Source: Cyclina sinensis (lineage: Eukaryota; Mollusca; Bivalvia; Venerida; Veneridae). From it: a stretch of 64,000 nucleotides of DNA. Below are positions 1 through 10,269 of this stretch, piece after piece. Location of the stretch: the NCBI GenBank assembly GCA_012932295.1, contig JAAONU010000013.1, positions 2,774,603-2,838,602 of the forward strand, read 5' to 3'. The stretch's first letter is position 1; each line of letters opens with the position of its first letter. The position numbers and the translations under genes are program-made. The notes under the pieces were generated by a model. That model was not told where the DNA came from and made no database searches. It saw only the letters and a program-made list of their open reading frames with translations.

Positions 1-796
1 ATTTACACTTTACCGACATTTTTACGGACTTGTAAATATCTTTCATTGCAAGCAGGGGGAGTCCTCTTATGTTAATTGACAATAATTTGTTAAATAACTT
101 GTTCCTTACCACGGAGTCGAAAGCTTTATGGAAATCAATAAAAGCTACGCATAATTTTCTCCGTTTCATATTTAAAAGTTTAGACGCAATAGAGTACAAG
201 ATAAAAGCATTGTCAACAGTACTATTCCTTCTCTAAATCCTGCTTGCGATTCAGAGATTTCGTCAAACATTTCTACAAAAAAGTAATCCTTCTGTTTAGT
301 ATACTTATATATATCTTGCTTAAAATATCCAACAACGCAATGCCTCTATAGTTATTTGTTTCATCTAAACGTCCTTTCTTATGTATTTGTACTAGTATAC
401 TACTCGTCCAAGCTTCTGGAAAAACACCTGAGATATAAATTCTATTGAAAATTTTTACTAAATATGGCAACAGAAGATGTAACCCATACACAAAATGAGA
501 AGAAATTAAGTTTCCCGCTGCAGATTTATTGAGTTTTAAATTTTTGACAGCTTTGCTCATTTCATAAGCACTAATTTCATCATTAAAATATCACCTTCAA
601 TTTCACTAAGATCTACATCGATGTTTTCATTAGGAAAATCCTCTACAGCATCACCATGATTTAATTCTTCACCAAAGAGACTTTTAAAATGTATCTCCCT
701 GTCTTCGTTGGATATATTCGGTAACTTTTCGTTTTGACCAGAAATTTCTTTTATTTTCCGCCAAAACAGCTTAGGGTTTGAGAAACAATGTTCCAA
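1..796 (-). pseudogene. LINE reverse transcriptase fragment, copy A
   Basis: The stretch 273-560 encodes an RT N-terminal block: a region rich in Leu-Asn-Lys, then a segment around PEAWTSSILVQIHKKG and NNYRGIALLDILSKIY, typical of LINE RT palm and fingers. Residues read from 557-796 match the linker before RT. Toward position 1 the frame breaks and continues as an AFIDFHKAFDS-type palm motif (seen intact in copy B). The catalytic ADD box is beyond the window edge. Confidence 0.85.
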
Positions 797-1265
797 AAAC
801 TTGGCTTTAACCTTATCATAATCATATCTTTTCGTTTTACATGCGTTACGATATTTTTTCTTACTCGTTAAATAATTTTTTAGATCAATTTCAGTCCTAG
901 TTCTTCGGAATCTTCACAATGCATTATTTGCCACCTTTCTCAGCAGTTTACATTCCTTATCAAACCACTCTGTTTTCTTCTTATAATTTTTTTCTAGTTC
1001 TTGGTTTAACATAAAAACATTCACTTACTTTAAGAATACATTTTGTGAAATCATTAACAATATCTGTAACAGAAACTTCAATATTTTCAAACTTTTCGTC
1101 CACTGTACCAAAACCTCCATCAAGAATGAAATTATATAAGATATCTTGATATATTTGTCTCTGGTCTCAATCAATCTTATATTTTCCTGTATATAACAAT
1201 TAGTTTGTTCTACATTCAAGTTTATAGGTGACATTGATACAAAAACTCAAAGGCATATGGTCACA

Positions 1266-2050
1266 CTATCCACTGGAATAAACTGTAAAATCAGTTACCT
1301 TTTCAAATATATTACTTTTACACAAAAAATAATCAATTACACTAGAACCGTTGGAGGAATGAAAGGTATAATCCCTAATGTTTCTATCTTTACCTACACG
1401 ACCATTTGCAATTGACAAGGAATTTGTCTGGCAAAATAAGATTAACTTTCTACCATAAGCATTAACCTGCTTAGCACAGGAAGTTCTTTTTGAACTTTTA
1501 TCTGTACTAAAAATGTCCTCCAAATCGTTTAGTACTGGTCCGTTGTCGGCAAAAAATACATAATCATCTAAAATGCCAGTTCTAGCATTAAAATCACCAC
1601 TTAATATAAAGTAATAATTATTTAAGGCTACTTGATTCTCAAATAAAAGATTTTCTAGTGTTCTAAGGCCATTATACTCACCAGATGTATAAAAACGTGA
1701 GCCTTCCGTTGGACAGTAAAATGAGGCAAACAATACATCATTTGACAAAGCAAATAGTTCTTTTTTATTTTAAGAAGAACCCCATATTCAAAATGTTCAT
1801 AAACCCTTTGCACAAAAGACCTGATAGAGTTTTTTACAAAAACAACAATTCCACCCATATTCCGGCTTCCCTTATAAGAGACCCTAGCTTAACAAAAATA
1901 GTGCATAAAATATGGAAGCAAATTAAGTAAAACTGAATCATCAGTTAGCCAAGTTTTTTGGAGTCCAATTATGTCAAATTTGCTAATGTATTCATTAAAA
2001 CTGTCATTTACAAAATTTCTACTGAAACCACAAATATTTCAAGATAATAT
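1266..2050 (-). pseudogene. LINE APE-like endonuclease, copy A, inactivated
   Basis: The C-terminal part (1,266-1,748) carries SGDFNART and SSVIDYFL, the GDFN and IDY signatures of APE-type endonucleases. The N-terminal part continues in another frame (1,655-1,858) after a frameshift in an A-run. Upstream, the ICGFS and IIGLQ-TW blocks can be read, but the tryptophan of LSWN is TGA (2,039-2,041) and the catalytic Glu of QETW is Lys (1,955-1,957). Nuclease activity is not expected. Confidence 0.87.
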
Positions 2051-2060
2051 TTTACAATGC

Positions 2061-2984
2061 TCAATTTGTAGTGGACCTCGGCCACACTCCTTTTTCATTC
2101 TGACTATCAACTGCATCCCCAGCATCGTCATGAGTTTCCATATTTACTTCTGCTGCAATTTGTTCATGATCAGGTTCTCTGTTAAGTACTCTTGCACCTC
2201 GTTTAAATACTGTCGTTTTAACATCTTTCTTATCTGCAACAACAACTTTCCCTTTTATAACATACCCTTTTTGGCCTCTCAATTTCAGATTAGCCAACTC
2301 TTTCCGTTCAAAACTTGTTAAGTCGTTCAATATCCTTATTCCAGCTTCTCTTAGAATGTCTCGAAATTTAAACAATCTAAATTTATGTTCTGGCATGTTA
2401 AACTAAGCCAAATTCATTCGTGGCTCCTCAAAAGACACCGAACCAATACGTTTAGCAAATGCTGTTCCTTCTGAAAACTCAGTTACTTGAACACGATCCA
2501 TGCTCTCACAAGTAGGAATTATCAGTTCTTCTATCACTTTAGCCTTCGTTAGCTCATCTGATTCATTATCAACTTCTGGTATCCGAAAAATTCTTAAATT
2601 ACACTTTTTATTTTCTCTTTCCAAAACATTAACTTGCTTTACAAGATTATTTATTTCCTCTTCCCTTGACTCAAACTTCATAGAAAACTCTTCCATGTCC
2701 AAATTCAACACATCCGTTCTGTATTCAATAGTATCGATTTTTGAGTCGAGACACTTGAGATCATTTTCCAACTTAGACTGTTTACTTTCGACCAAATTTA
2801 ATTTGGACCTTATTAAACATACGTCATCTTTCACAGCAACAAGATCATTTTTCATCACTTTTATTTCATTCTTAACATCTTTTATATATCCCGTCATTTT
2901 TACATTACCTTGTCTTATGGCAGTTAAAATAATTTCAGTATCCTCCTTAGGACCAGAATTCAGTTCTATGCCTGAAGCAATCAG
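2061..2984 (-). pseudogene. LINE ORF1-like coiled-coil/RRM protein, copy A
   Basis: The reading frame opens after a stop at 2,985-2,987, starts with a degenerate 2A-like motif (S-G-I-E-L-N-S-G-P at 2,949-2,984), then a Met at 2,897, a long heptad-rich coiled coil (about residues 5-110 from that Met), and a NLRIFRIPE RRM-like block as in LINE ORF1 proteins. An in-frame TAG at 2,403-2,405 interrupts it, after which the C-terminal domain (MPEHKFRLFKF, basic) continues in the same frame to 2,061. Confidence 0.85.
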
Positions 2985-3005
2985 TTATAAACGTTGTTTA
3001 TAAGA

Positions 3006-3317
3006 CTAATATAGTTCACCATTAATTGGGCGCAGCTGCAGAACTGTTCCGTTATAGAGTGTGGTATACCCCCGAATATGACAGTTTATTTGGATCAAGG
3101 ATGAAAAATTGTTATGTATATACTGTACCGATGTCAAAAGGCCGTACGATGCAGAAAGTAGTATAAATGCCATAATACAAATAGCGAAAGCACGTTGATG
3201 TATATCCGTTCCCTTGGTAAAAGCACAATATTTGGCATACACCTTCTTGAATTTGTGTACTGGCTGGGCAAATAACCTATACGTGCTCGATTTTGTGGGA
3301 TTTATCACACAATACAC
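3006..3317 (-). other. LINE 5' leader ORF (103 aa), function unknown
   Basis: An open frame upstream of ORF1 with a hydrophobic stretch (AFAICIMAFILLSASYGLL). The homologous frames in units 2 and 3 (24,232-24,477 and 44,115-44,462) end in YMSLINNVYN just before the 2A-like block but one frame away from it. It may be the decayed N-terminal leader in front of the 2A. It could also be non-coding 5' sequence, because frame preservation between recent duplicates is weak evidence. Confidence 0.35.
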
Positions 3318-4089
3318 AGTTTACACAGTGTACACAGGTGTATACAGGTACAAGTTTATATAATCATCTCACCTGAATAGTTTAATAACACATTTACCAA
3401 TAATGTCCTATAATATCAAACAATAATTTTTCAAATAAACCGTTTACTTTCCAATTTACCTTTAAATACGAATAAGTATTTAAAACCTCCTATGTCCGTT
3501 TATTGTGAGAAAGTGAATAGAAAATAATATCACTGTCCACCTTATTAAAAAATCAGTTTAATTCCAGACACAAATTAAACACGTCTGCACAGGAAGATGT
3601 CCAGTCCATTTATTGGATAAAAGAAAACACAGAAATCGTCCTTTGGTGTTTAAAACTGAAAAGAACTTGGCTTACATGACTGAAAATCGATTAAAAGTCG
3701 GAACTAGTGGACTTCCGAAATCAAATACTGGACAACGATACGCACACACAAAAGTCAGCAATTTTTGCTTTTTTTTTTTGATATGCTATTCAATGTTATT
3801 CAATGCCTAATTTCATGTAATTAAGTTTTCCTTATAAATTTGCATAAGAAAGATTTCCGACTTACACAGTCTTATTGGTTCACCAAAAAATGGTCTGCAA
3901 TGGCGTTTCAAATGTAAACCATTCAGTCGTATTACAGACATTTTGTGTATTTGTTTATTTTCATTTCAACACCAAACGATACCAGCCATAAAACATTATT
4001 AGTAAACGTCAATCAGATAAAATTAACAGATTTTGTAGTTGAATGTCTCGAACGTCAAGTATTTAACAAGAGCACCGCTGGGCGGAGCA
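3318..4089. other. No gene seen (unit 1 spacer)
   Basis: AT-rich sequence with short chance ORFs. About 288 bp of it (roughly 3,670-3,955) is missing from unit 3 at about 44,822. A TTG microhomology at the junction suggests a deletion in unit 3. Confidence 0.6.
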
Positions 4090-5950
4090 TTATATACCCA
4101 AAGGGTGTTTTCTCTAAGTATGATGCATTTGTGATACAAGGGAGGAAACCTAAGGCTTTAAAATTAAATGATTTGCTTTAAATTTTGAATTTTGTGACCT
4201 CTGAATTACTGATCTGAAAATCAATAGGGGTCATCCACTCAATATGTGCAACCATTATATGAATTTTGAAGTCTCTATGACAAATGGCTGTTGAGTTATA
4301 GTGTAAATGAATCTAAACATTCAGGTCACTGTGACCCTGACCTTTGACATACTGATCCCAAAATGTATAGGGGTCATCTGATCAATGTGTGCAGTCATGA
4401 TAATAAGTTTGAAATCTCTATAACAAATGATTGTAAAGTTACATGGTGGAAATGGTTTTCAATGTTAAGGTCACTGTGACCTTGACCTTTAAGCTACTTA
4501 CCCCAAAATCAATAGGGGTCATTCACTTAATAAGTGCAACCATTACACACATTTTGAAGTCTCTAAGACAAATTGTTGCCAAGTAACAGAGTGTAAATGA
4601 TTCTTAACATTTAGGTCACTGTGACCTTGACCTTTCACATACTGACCCGAAAATGAACAGCAATCATTCACTCAATGTGTGCAATCATGATATAAAATTT
4701 GAAGTCTCTTTAACAAATGATTGTCAATTTACTTGGCAGAAATGGTTTTCAGTGTTTAAGTCACTGCAAAAATGATACTACACATTTCGGTCACTGTGAC
4801 CTTTGACCCCAAAATGTACAGGGATCATTCACTCAATGTGTGCAATCATGATATAAAGTTTGAAGTCTCTATAACAAATAATTGTCAAGTTACATGGTTT
4901 CAATGTTAAGGTCTATGTGACCTTGACCTTTGACCTATTGATCCCCAAATCAATAGTTGTCATTCACTCAATGTGTGCGACCATTATATGAATTTTGAAA
5001 TCTCTATGACAAATGGTTGTTGAGTTACAGTGTGGTAAACATTTAGGTTACTGTGACCGTGACATTTCTTATACTGACCCAAAAATGTATAGGGTCATCT
5101 ATCCAATGTGTGCAATCATGAAAAAATGTTTGAAAACTTCAATAAATGATTGTCTAGTTACCTGGTGGAAATGGTCTTCAATGTTAAGGTCTATGTGACA
5201 TTGACCTTTGACCTACTGACCCCAAAATCAATAGAGATCGTTCACTCAATGTGTGCAATCACTATATTGTTTTTGAAGTCTCTATGACAAATGGATGTTG
5301 AGTTACGGAGTGTAAATGATTCTAAACATGTAGGTCACTGTGACTTTGACCTTTGATATACTGACCCCAAAATGAACAGTGGTCATCCACTCAATGTGTG
5401 CAATCATGATATAAAGTTTGAAGTTTCTACAACAAATGATTGTCAAGTTACATGGCGGAAATTATTTTCAATGTTGAGGTCACTGTGACCTAGACTTTTA
5501 TATACTGACCAATCAATAAGTGTCATTCACTCAATGTGTGCAACAATTACATGAATTTTAAGTTTCTTCGACAGATGGCTGTCGAGTTACAGAGTGCAAA
5601 AATGATACTACACATTTCAGTCACTGTGACTTTTGACACCAAAATGTAGAGGGATCATTCACTCAATATGTGCAATCATGATATAAAGTTTGCAGTCTCT
5701 ATAAAAAACAATTGTCAAGTTACATGGTTTCAATATTAAGGTCTATGTGACCTTGACCTTTGAGCTACTGACTCCAAAATCAATAGTGGTCATCCACACA
5801 ATGTCGGCAATAATCACATGAAGGTAAAAGACTGTAGACAAAAGAGTACTCAAGTTATCCTCCAGAAACCAAATTGCTAACGGACGGATAGACAGACGGA
5901 CGGACGAACGCCCTAGACCATAACATAATATGCCTCCTTCGGGCATATAA
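4090..5950. mobile_element. Satellite-cored element with imperfect TIRs, unit 1
   Basis: The core is a run of about 145-bp monomers of two alternating kinds (one with CAATCATGATATAAAGTTTG, one with CAACCATTATATGAATTTTG), giving a dimer of about 290 bp. Each monomer carries a nuclear-receptor-like block around GGTCACTGTGACCTTGACC. The left end reads TTATATACCCAAAGGG and the right end, reverse complemented, TTATATGCCCGAAGGA. The right end also forms a short stem (ATATGCC/GGGCATAT) and is preceded by a GACGGACGG minisatellite (5,880-5,910). No coding capacity. This type of repeat is widespread in bivalve DNA. Confidence 0.8.
4324..5490. promoter_or_regulatory. Cluster of nuclear-receptor-type motifs in satellite, unit 1
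   Basis: Perfect GGTCACTGTGACC (its reverse complement is the vitellogenin A2-type ERE core) occurs at 4,324-4,336, 4,469-4,481, 4,614-4,626, 4,789-4,801 and 5,478-5,490. TGACCTTGA (reverse complement TCAAGGTCA, the ERR/SF-1 site) overlaps several of them. Perfect DR1 sites (TGACCTTTGACCT) occur at 4,924-4,936 and 5,202-5,214. The motifs are seen directly; receptor binding is inference. Confidence 0.55.
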
Positions 5951-6543
5951 AAAACATAAATCGCGGAATCCATGGTGCTGTTTCATTTGTTTTAGAAAAA
6001 GGCACACAAAGTACTGTTTTTCACATTTTCGAAAAACACAGTTGTTTCTTTTACTTCTGAGCAAAAGCAAAGCCTTGCAACGTCGCGATATGGATGTCAG
6101 TTTAAACACGTTACAGTCATGAATATTTCTTATTAAATATATGTTTGAACATCAAAATTTGACTCGTATCAGCAGAACAAGAAAGTAAATCTAAATGCAA
6201 AAAAAGCAAAGAAAAGAGAGGTTATAACAGAAAAAGTATCTTAAGAATATCTTGCCATTACATTATTCTCTGGTATACCGTTACTGAGTGTAGTCTTAAA
6301 TCTTATGGCCTCTTCGGTTTTAATGGTTTGCAAATAATTACAAAAACGACTCTCTAAAACAATTTCAAAGTATTTGCGTTTCATTTTATATTTTATCACC
6401 TGTTTAATGAATTGCAAAGTTTTTACAGACTGATAAAAGTATCAACTTAATCAGTAATTTATCTATGAAGCTTCATCCTATTTCATAAGATGTAAATAAA
6501 TTATTTAACAATTAGTACGTTTGCAATTTATAATTTTCTTTAA

Positions 6544-8444
6544 AGGTCATGTGACACGACTATAGCAACTTTGTCTATTCAAAATAATCATAATGTACTG
6601 ATTAAAATGGTTTAACTGCGAAATTTTGAAAATATTGCTTTTGATAAGAAAAAACGTGTTTTTGATGATCGGCTGTTTCCGTTTCGACATCGGTAGTTTC
6701 CGCCGCAATTTTTGGCTGTGACGTAGATTTATCCCTACTGTACCAGGCAGTAGTGCAAGATTACATTGCTCTTAACACATCCGTTTTTAAATGAAAAAAT
6801 AACACTAAACCACAAGTGCAAGAAACACGGTAAAGGCACACTTAAAAATAACATGCTATAAATTGTAAATTAAATAAAATTATGTGATTACTTCTCGATA
6901 ATTTTAAGTAAATTCAAACTTTGTGCCGGGAGAACGGGTTGTAAATTTACCTTAATAAATATTAAAAAAATATTCCAATTTCTTCCATGTTGTGGTTCTA
7001 TATAAAACTATCCCTCCACGTTTTTACATGCAGCGTTACACTTCCTCACTTGATGTTTACGTCAAATTCTTTTTCATTTAAGTGTAGCAAAATTGAAGTG
7101 AATTTAGGTGATTTAATGTGTTAACATTTGTTTCACTGGAATGGAAATTCACACTACAGTGTATTTTCACATTGGGATATTGTTTGATGATAGTATGGCA
7201 TGTCCATCAAGTAGAAAGTTGTGTCTGCTTATAAATTAATATCCAATGAAATATCAAAGATCCATAAATCACGCCTTATACTGTGGGATTAAATCATTTA
7301 TGCAAATTAACCTGCCTAAATGGGACCCTTGTATATTCTGCATAGCTGTCAAAACAAAACAATTAACTTTTTTATGACCCAATCAATGTTAAAGTTGAGA
7401 CAAATAGCAAAATTTTATAGCAAGTGATCTTACTAATTGATTGTATTACTTTTGATCAGTCACACTTGTGAAAACATTATGTAATAGCTTGTTCCAATTA
7501 ACATGTCTGAATGATTTTTAGTTAAGAATCTTCCATGCAGATACATATTTTAATTAGATAATTAAATGTAATGGATATATCTATGATGAAAATAAAAATC
7601 ATTCGACTTCTAAATGTGAACAAATAATTAAAAAAAAAAAGTAAAACAATGTTTTTGTGTTATGATTTTGACTTAGTTTTTAGGGCTTCTTTATATTATT
7701 TGTTCTTTGATCATTATTGTTTTGTTTTCAAAAAATGTAGAATGAATAAGCCAAAAATAAAAGATATGCATTTATAATGAAAAAACATAGATCTAGTCAA
7801 AGATTGCTTATCCGTACCTCAGGCAAAATATACCAGAGACAAATAAGGAACACATCACTGTAAGGAGAATGTTTTTATGGAAAAAAATCTCTCGATTGGA
7901 GTTAGTAAATCAAGTCTTCAAACAAACTGCATCTGATAAAAATAAGCATGTTCAAATCTTTTTGGATCAGTTACTTGAAAAATATCTCTTAGTCTAGATA
8001 TTTTCACTGATGTATCTTTTAATTCTACAACCCTGATAAACCTAGCTTCTATATAATATTGCTCATTGGCATCGTAATTCCATCAAAATTTCAAAATTAT
8101 ATATTTAAAAATCTTCAATGTATATTCATGATGTTAGCTTAACTTGTTCAATTTTGTTTTTTTACAATATTCAGTCTACATTTTCACTTTCCATCATATT
8201 TTTTTAAGTTTTTAATAACAATCCAGGCAGCTGTGTAAAGTGGCAAGAGATAAATGTGCGTCACTTCCGGTTTCGCTTGTGACAGGTGAGCGCGACCAAG
8301 TGCGTAAAATATGGATTTTAATTTGCTATAAAAACATCTTTAAGATGAAAATTACCTGCGGAATTTTGTAAAACAGTCCTAGTTAGATATATATTTTTCG
8401 CTCATATGAAAATTTGGAGGTCAAAAATTCGTGTCACATGACCT
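6544..8444. mobile_element. 1.9-kb non-autonomous TTAA element with 16-bp perfect TIRs, unit 1
   Basis: The ends are AGGTCATGTGACACGA (6,544-6,559) and its exact reverse complement (8,429-8,444), flanked by TTAA at 6,540-6,543 and 8,445-8,448. Unit 3 has the empty site with a single TTAA (46,739-46,742 and again 49,101-49,104). No ORF of 60 codons or more lies inside, so transposase must come from elsewhere. TTAA targeting is known for piggyBac and Sola3, but the terminal bases do not match the usual CCC-type piggyBac end. The superfamily is left open. Confidence 0.88.
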
Positions 8445-8448
8445 TTAA

Positions 8449-9261
8449 AAAGTTACATAGACCAAAATATTTTTTATAAGACGTATTGTTCACAATTTAA
8501 GCGTCATTATTTCCCAGAGGCAGTTATTCTGAGTACATTAAATGAGTAGGTGAGTTACGTCCTGTATTTAATAACTTGCTCAACGTAAGATTTACCTTTT
8601 ACCCTCTCTCTGAAATTGATCAGATTTTTAAACCTTCAGATTAGTAAACTTTACTTTCGAGATTCCCAAACAGTAACGTGCGTTATCTTATAACTGACAT
8701 AAATTTCTTTGATAAAATTTGGTGACCTATTACACACTCAAGTAAACTGACTTGTTTTGAATTTATTTCGAATGACGTCGTTTGTTTTTGTGCAGTACCG
8801 AAGTCTTGACCTCATTGCATAATTGATGTAAACAATATTCTTTTTTAACTGTCGAGGTACTAAAATGCTATGTATATATATCATCTGATAAACGTATATC
8901 ATGTTGGTGGTGTTGTTGTTTTATATACTCGATAAATGTGTCAGTGGAGAAACAAAACAAGAACTGAATAAAACGAAATATAAAAGTTATCACTTTAGTA
9001 AAACTTGACGCGAATTTACATGAAATATCTATGTTGTCATTGAAACAGCCAGGATAAGGTTGAAAGAATTTATTTATTTCTATTTTATGAACATGAACAT
9101 TTTTATGCGCCCTAGAAAGTCTGCACGGATTTTTTCAGGTGTCTCAGTGTCTTGTTTGATACTTAGGATTTTAAGACTTGGAAATGCAAATATTGAAGAT
9201 CACGCGAAGGCAGGGACATATGATTAAATCAGTTCAAGTGACTCGCTGTATCCATTGATAT
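8449..9261. other. No gene seen (unit 1 spacer)
   Basis: AT-rich sequence shared by all three units (twice in unit 3). No convincing ORF or RNA gene. Confidence 0.6.
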
Positions 9262-10105
9262 TTTATGTTATTTGGGTTTTTGAGTGATATATGTGGATAT
9301 ATTACCTGCCAAGATAAAATATCACCCTCGCCGATATGTGGATATATTACCTGCCAAGATTTTATATCACCCGAGCCGATAGGCGAGGGTGATATTTTAT
9401 CTTGGCAGGTAATATATCCACATATATCACTCATAAACCCAAATAATATTTTTTATACCCTTCCCCTGCCAAGTAAGACGATTTTGAAATTAATCATTGC
9501 TGTTTCAAACGAAACGTCGAAATAAGATTCCCTTTAGGGTACCCCTACACCTCAAAATGACGTCACAACATAATCTGTGCTGGCGAAAAGCGATATTTTC
9601 CCAGAAGTGATATGTTTGTTTGAATATTAAATTTATATCTTTAATGAAAGCCATAAATTTGGGTTAATATTTCCGCGCATTCAGTACAGATTATTTTCTT
9701 CAACATTTTTTTTTATTTTATTTCAATAGTTCGTCTATAGATCTACATGAAGTATTTGCTTTCGTACCTAACGAATGTAAACAAGAGAAAAGGAGTAGTT
9801 TGTTGAAGAATTAATTTCAAGGTTTGGCGAGGTCATATTTGTTTCAAATACTACTGAGAATATTTATCATTACTCTATTTTGGTATATATATTTTATTAG
9901 CCAAATAAAAAGTGTTTGTATATCAGAATTTACACTTTACAACATCGAACCGTACGCGCATCGTCACAGCGCATGTTGTTTACTACGTGGGGTACCCAAA
10001 GGGGAAATTTAATATGTATATTACCTGTCTGGCTCGGTAATATCAATTTCTTTCGACGGATCAATAGCCAATCAAAAAGGAGAAAAAAATCTGGAAGGTT
10101 AATAA
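9262..10105. mobile_element. About 0.85-kb insertion of unknown class, unit 1
   Basis: Present in units 1 and 2 and absent from both homologous places in unit 3 (about 47,601 and 49,970), where TTGATAT runs directly into TGATTTATTCATT. Near its left end is a 65-bp-arm palindrome. Further right a mini-hairpin (ATATTACC to GGTAATAT, about 10,018-10,047) repeats the palindrome's ATTACCTG theme. Exact termini and target duplication are unresolved (ATAT is possible). No recognisable protein. Confidence 0.6.
9268..9446. repeat. 179-bp palindrome with a third arm copy in its loop, unit 1
   Basis: The left arm 9,268-9,332 and right arm 9,382-9,446 are 65 bp each and pair with one mismatch. The 49-bp loop (9,333-9,381) is itself a variant direct copy of the inner arm (ATTACCTGCCAAGAT recurs), so alternative hairpins are possible. 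The ORFs read on both strands here (peptide CGYITCQDKISPSPI) are a by-product of the palindrome. Confidence 0.92.
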
Positions 10106-10213
10106 TATGATTTTTTCATTACTTTGCATTTATACTGATAAATATTACCTAACATTCCATGAAATTTTAGGCTAGTGCAATTTGTTAACCTTTGCGTAGT
10201 AAAATATGGGGGA

Positions 10214-10243
<30 letters not shown>
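10214..10243 (+). repeat. (AAT)10 microsatellite, unit 1
   Basis: Ten perfect AAT repeats. Unit 2 has nine and unit 3 seven at the homologous place. The poly-Leu frame read on the minus strand here is an artefact of the repeat. Confidence 0.95.
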
Positions 10244-10246
<3 letters not shown>

Positions 10247-10269
10247 GTTAGAATATTGCCAAGCAATAA

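Larger units (their letters stand above)
1..3317 (-). mobile_element. LINE copy A, 5' part (3' part lies before the window)
   Basis: Minus-strand non-LTR retrotransposon fossil. Read 3' to 5' on the plus strand it shows RT core (1-796), a linker (about 800-1,240), APE-type endonuclease (1,266-2,050), coiled-coil ORF1 (2,061-2,984) and a leader region (3,006-3,317). The RT catalytic box lies outside the window. Lesions seen here are TAG at 2,403-2,405, TGA at 2,039-2,041 and a Lys codon at 1,955-1,957 where the endonuclease needs Glu. The family is probably in the CR1/Jockey group, judged from the C-terminal tail and 3' end of copies B and C. Confidence 0.88.

Noticed and set aside
1971..2321. 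116-aa plus-strand ORF
   Set aside because: Antisense of the LINE ORF1 C-terminal domain and endonuclease start.
2500..3003. 167-aa plus-strand ORF (also 23,751-24,254 and 43,634-44,035)
   Set aside because: It lies exactly antisense to the LINE ORF1 coiled coil; low-complexity Ser/Phe/Leu composition mirrors the coding strand.
5013..5198. Short ORFs inside the satellite core
   Set aside because: They follow the monomer sequence, change or vanish between units, and have no start context or domain.
6544..8444. Assignment of the TTAA element to piggyBac
   Set aside because: TTAA alone is not sufficient, the ends are not of the CCC type, and there is no transposase to judge from.
9234..9525. 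Overlapping ORFs on both strands repeating CGYITCQDKISPSPI (also 30,476-30,785)
   Set aside because: The identical peptide on both strands is produced by the palindrome, not by a gene.
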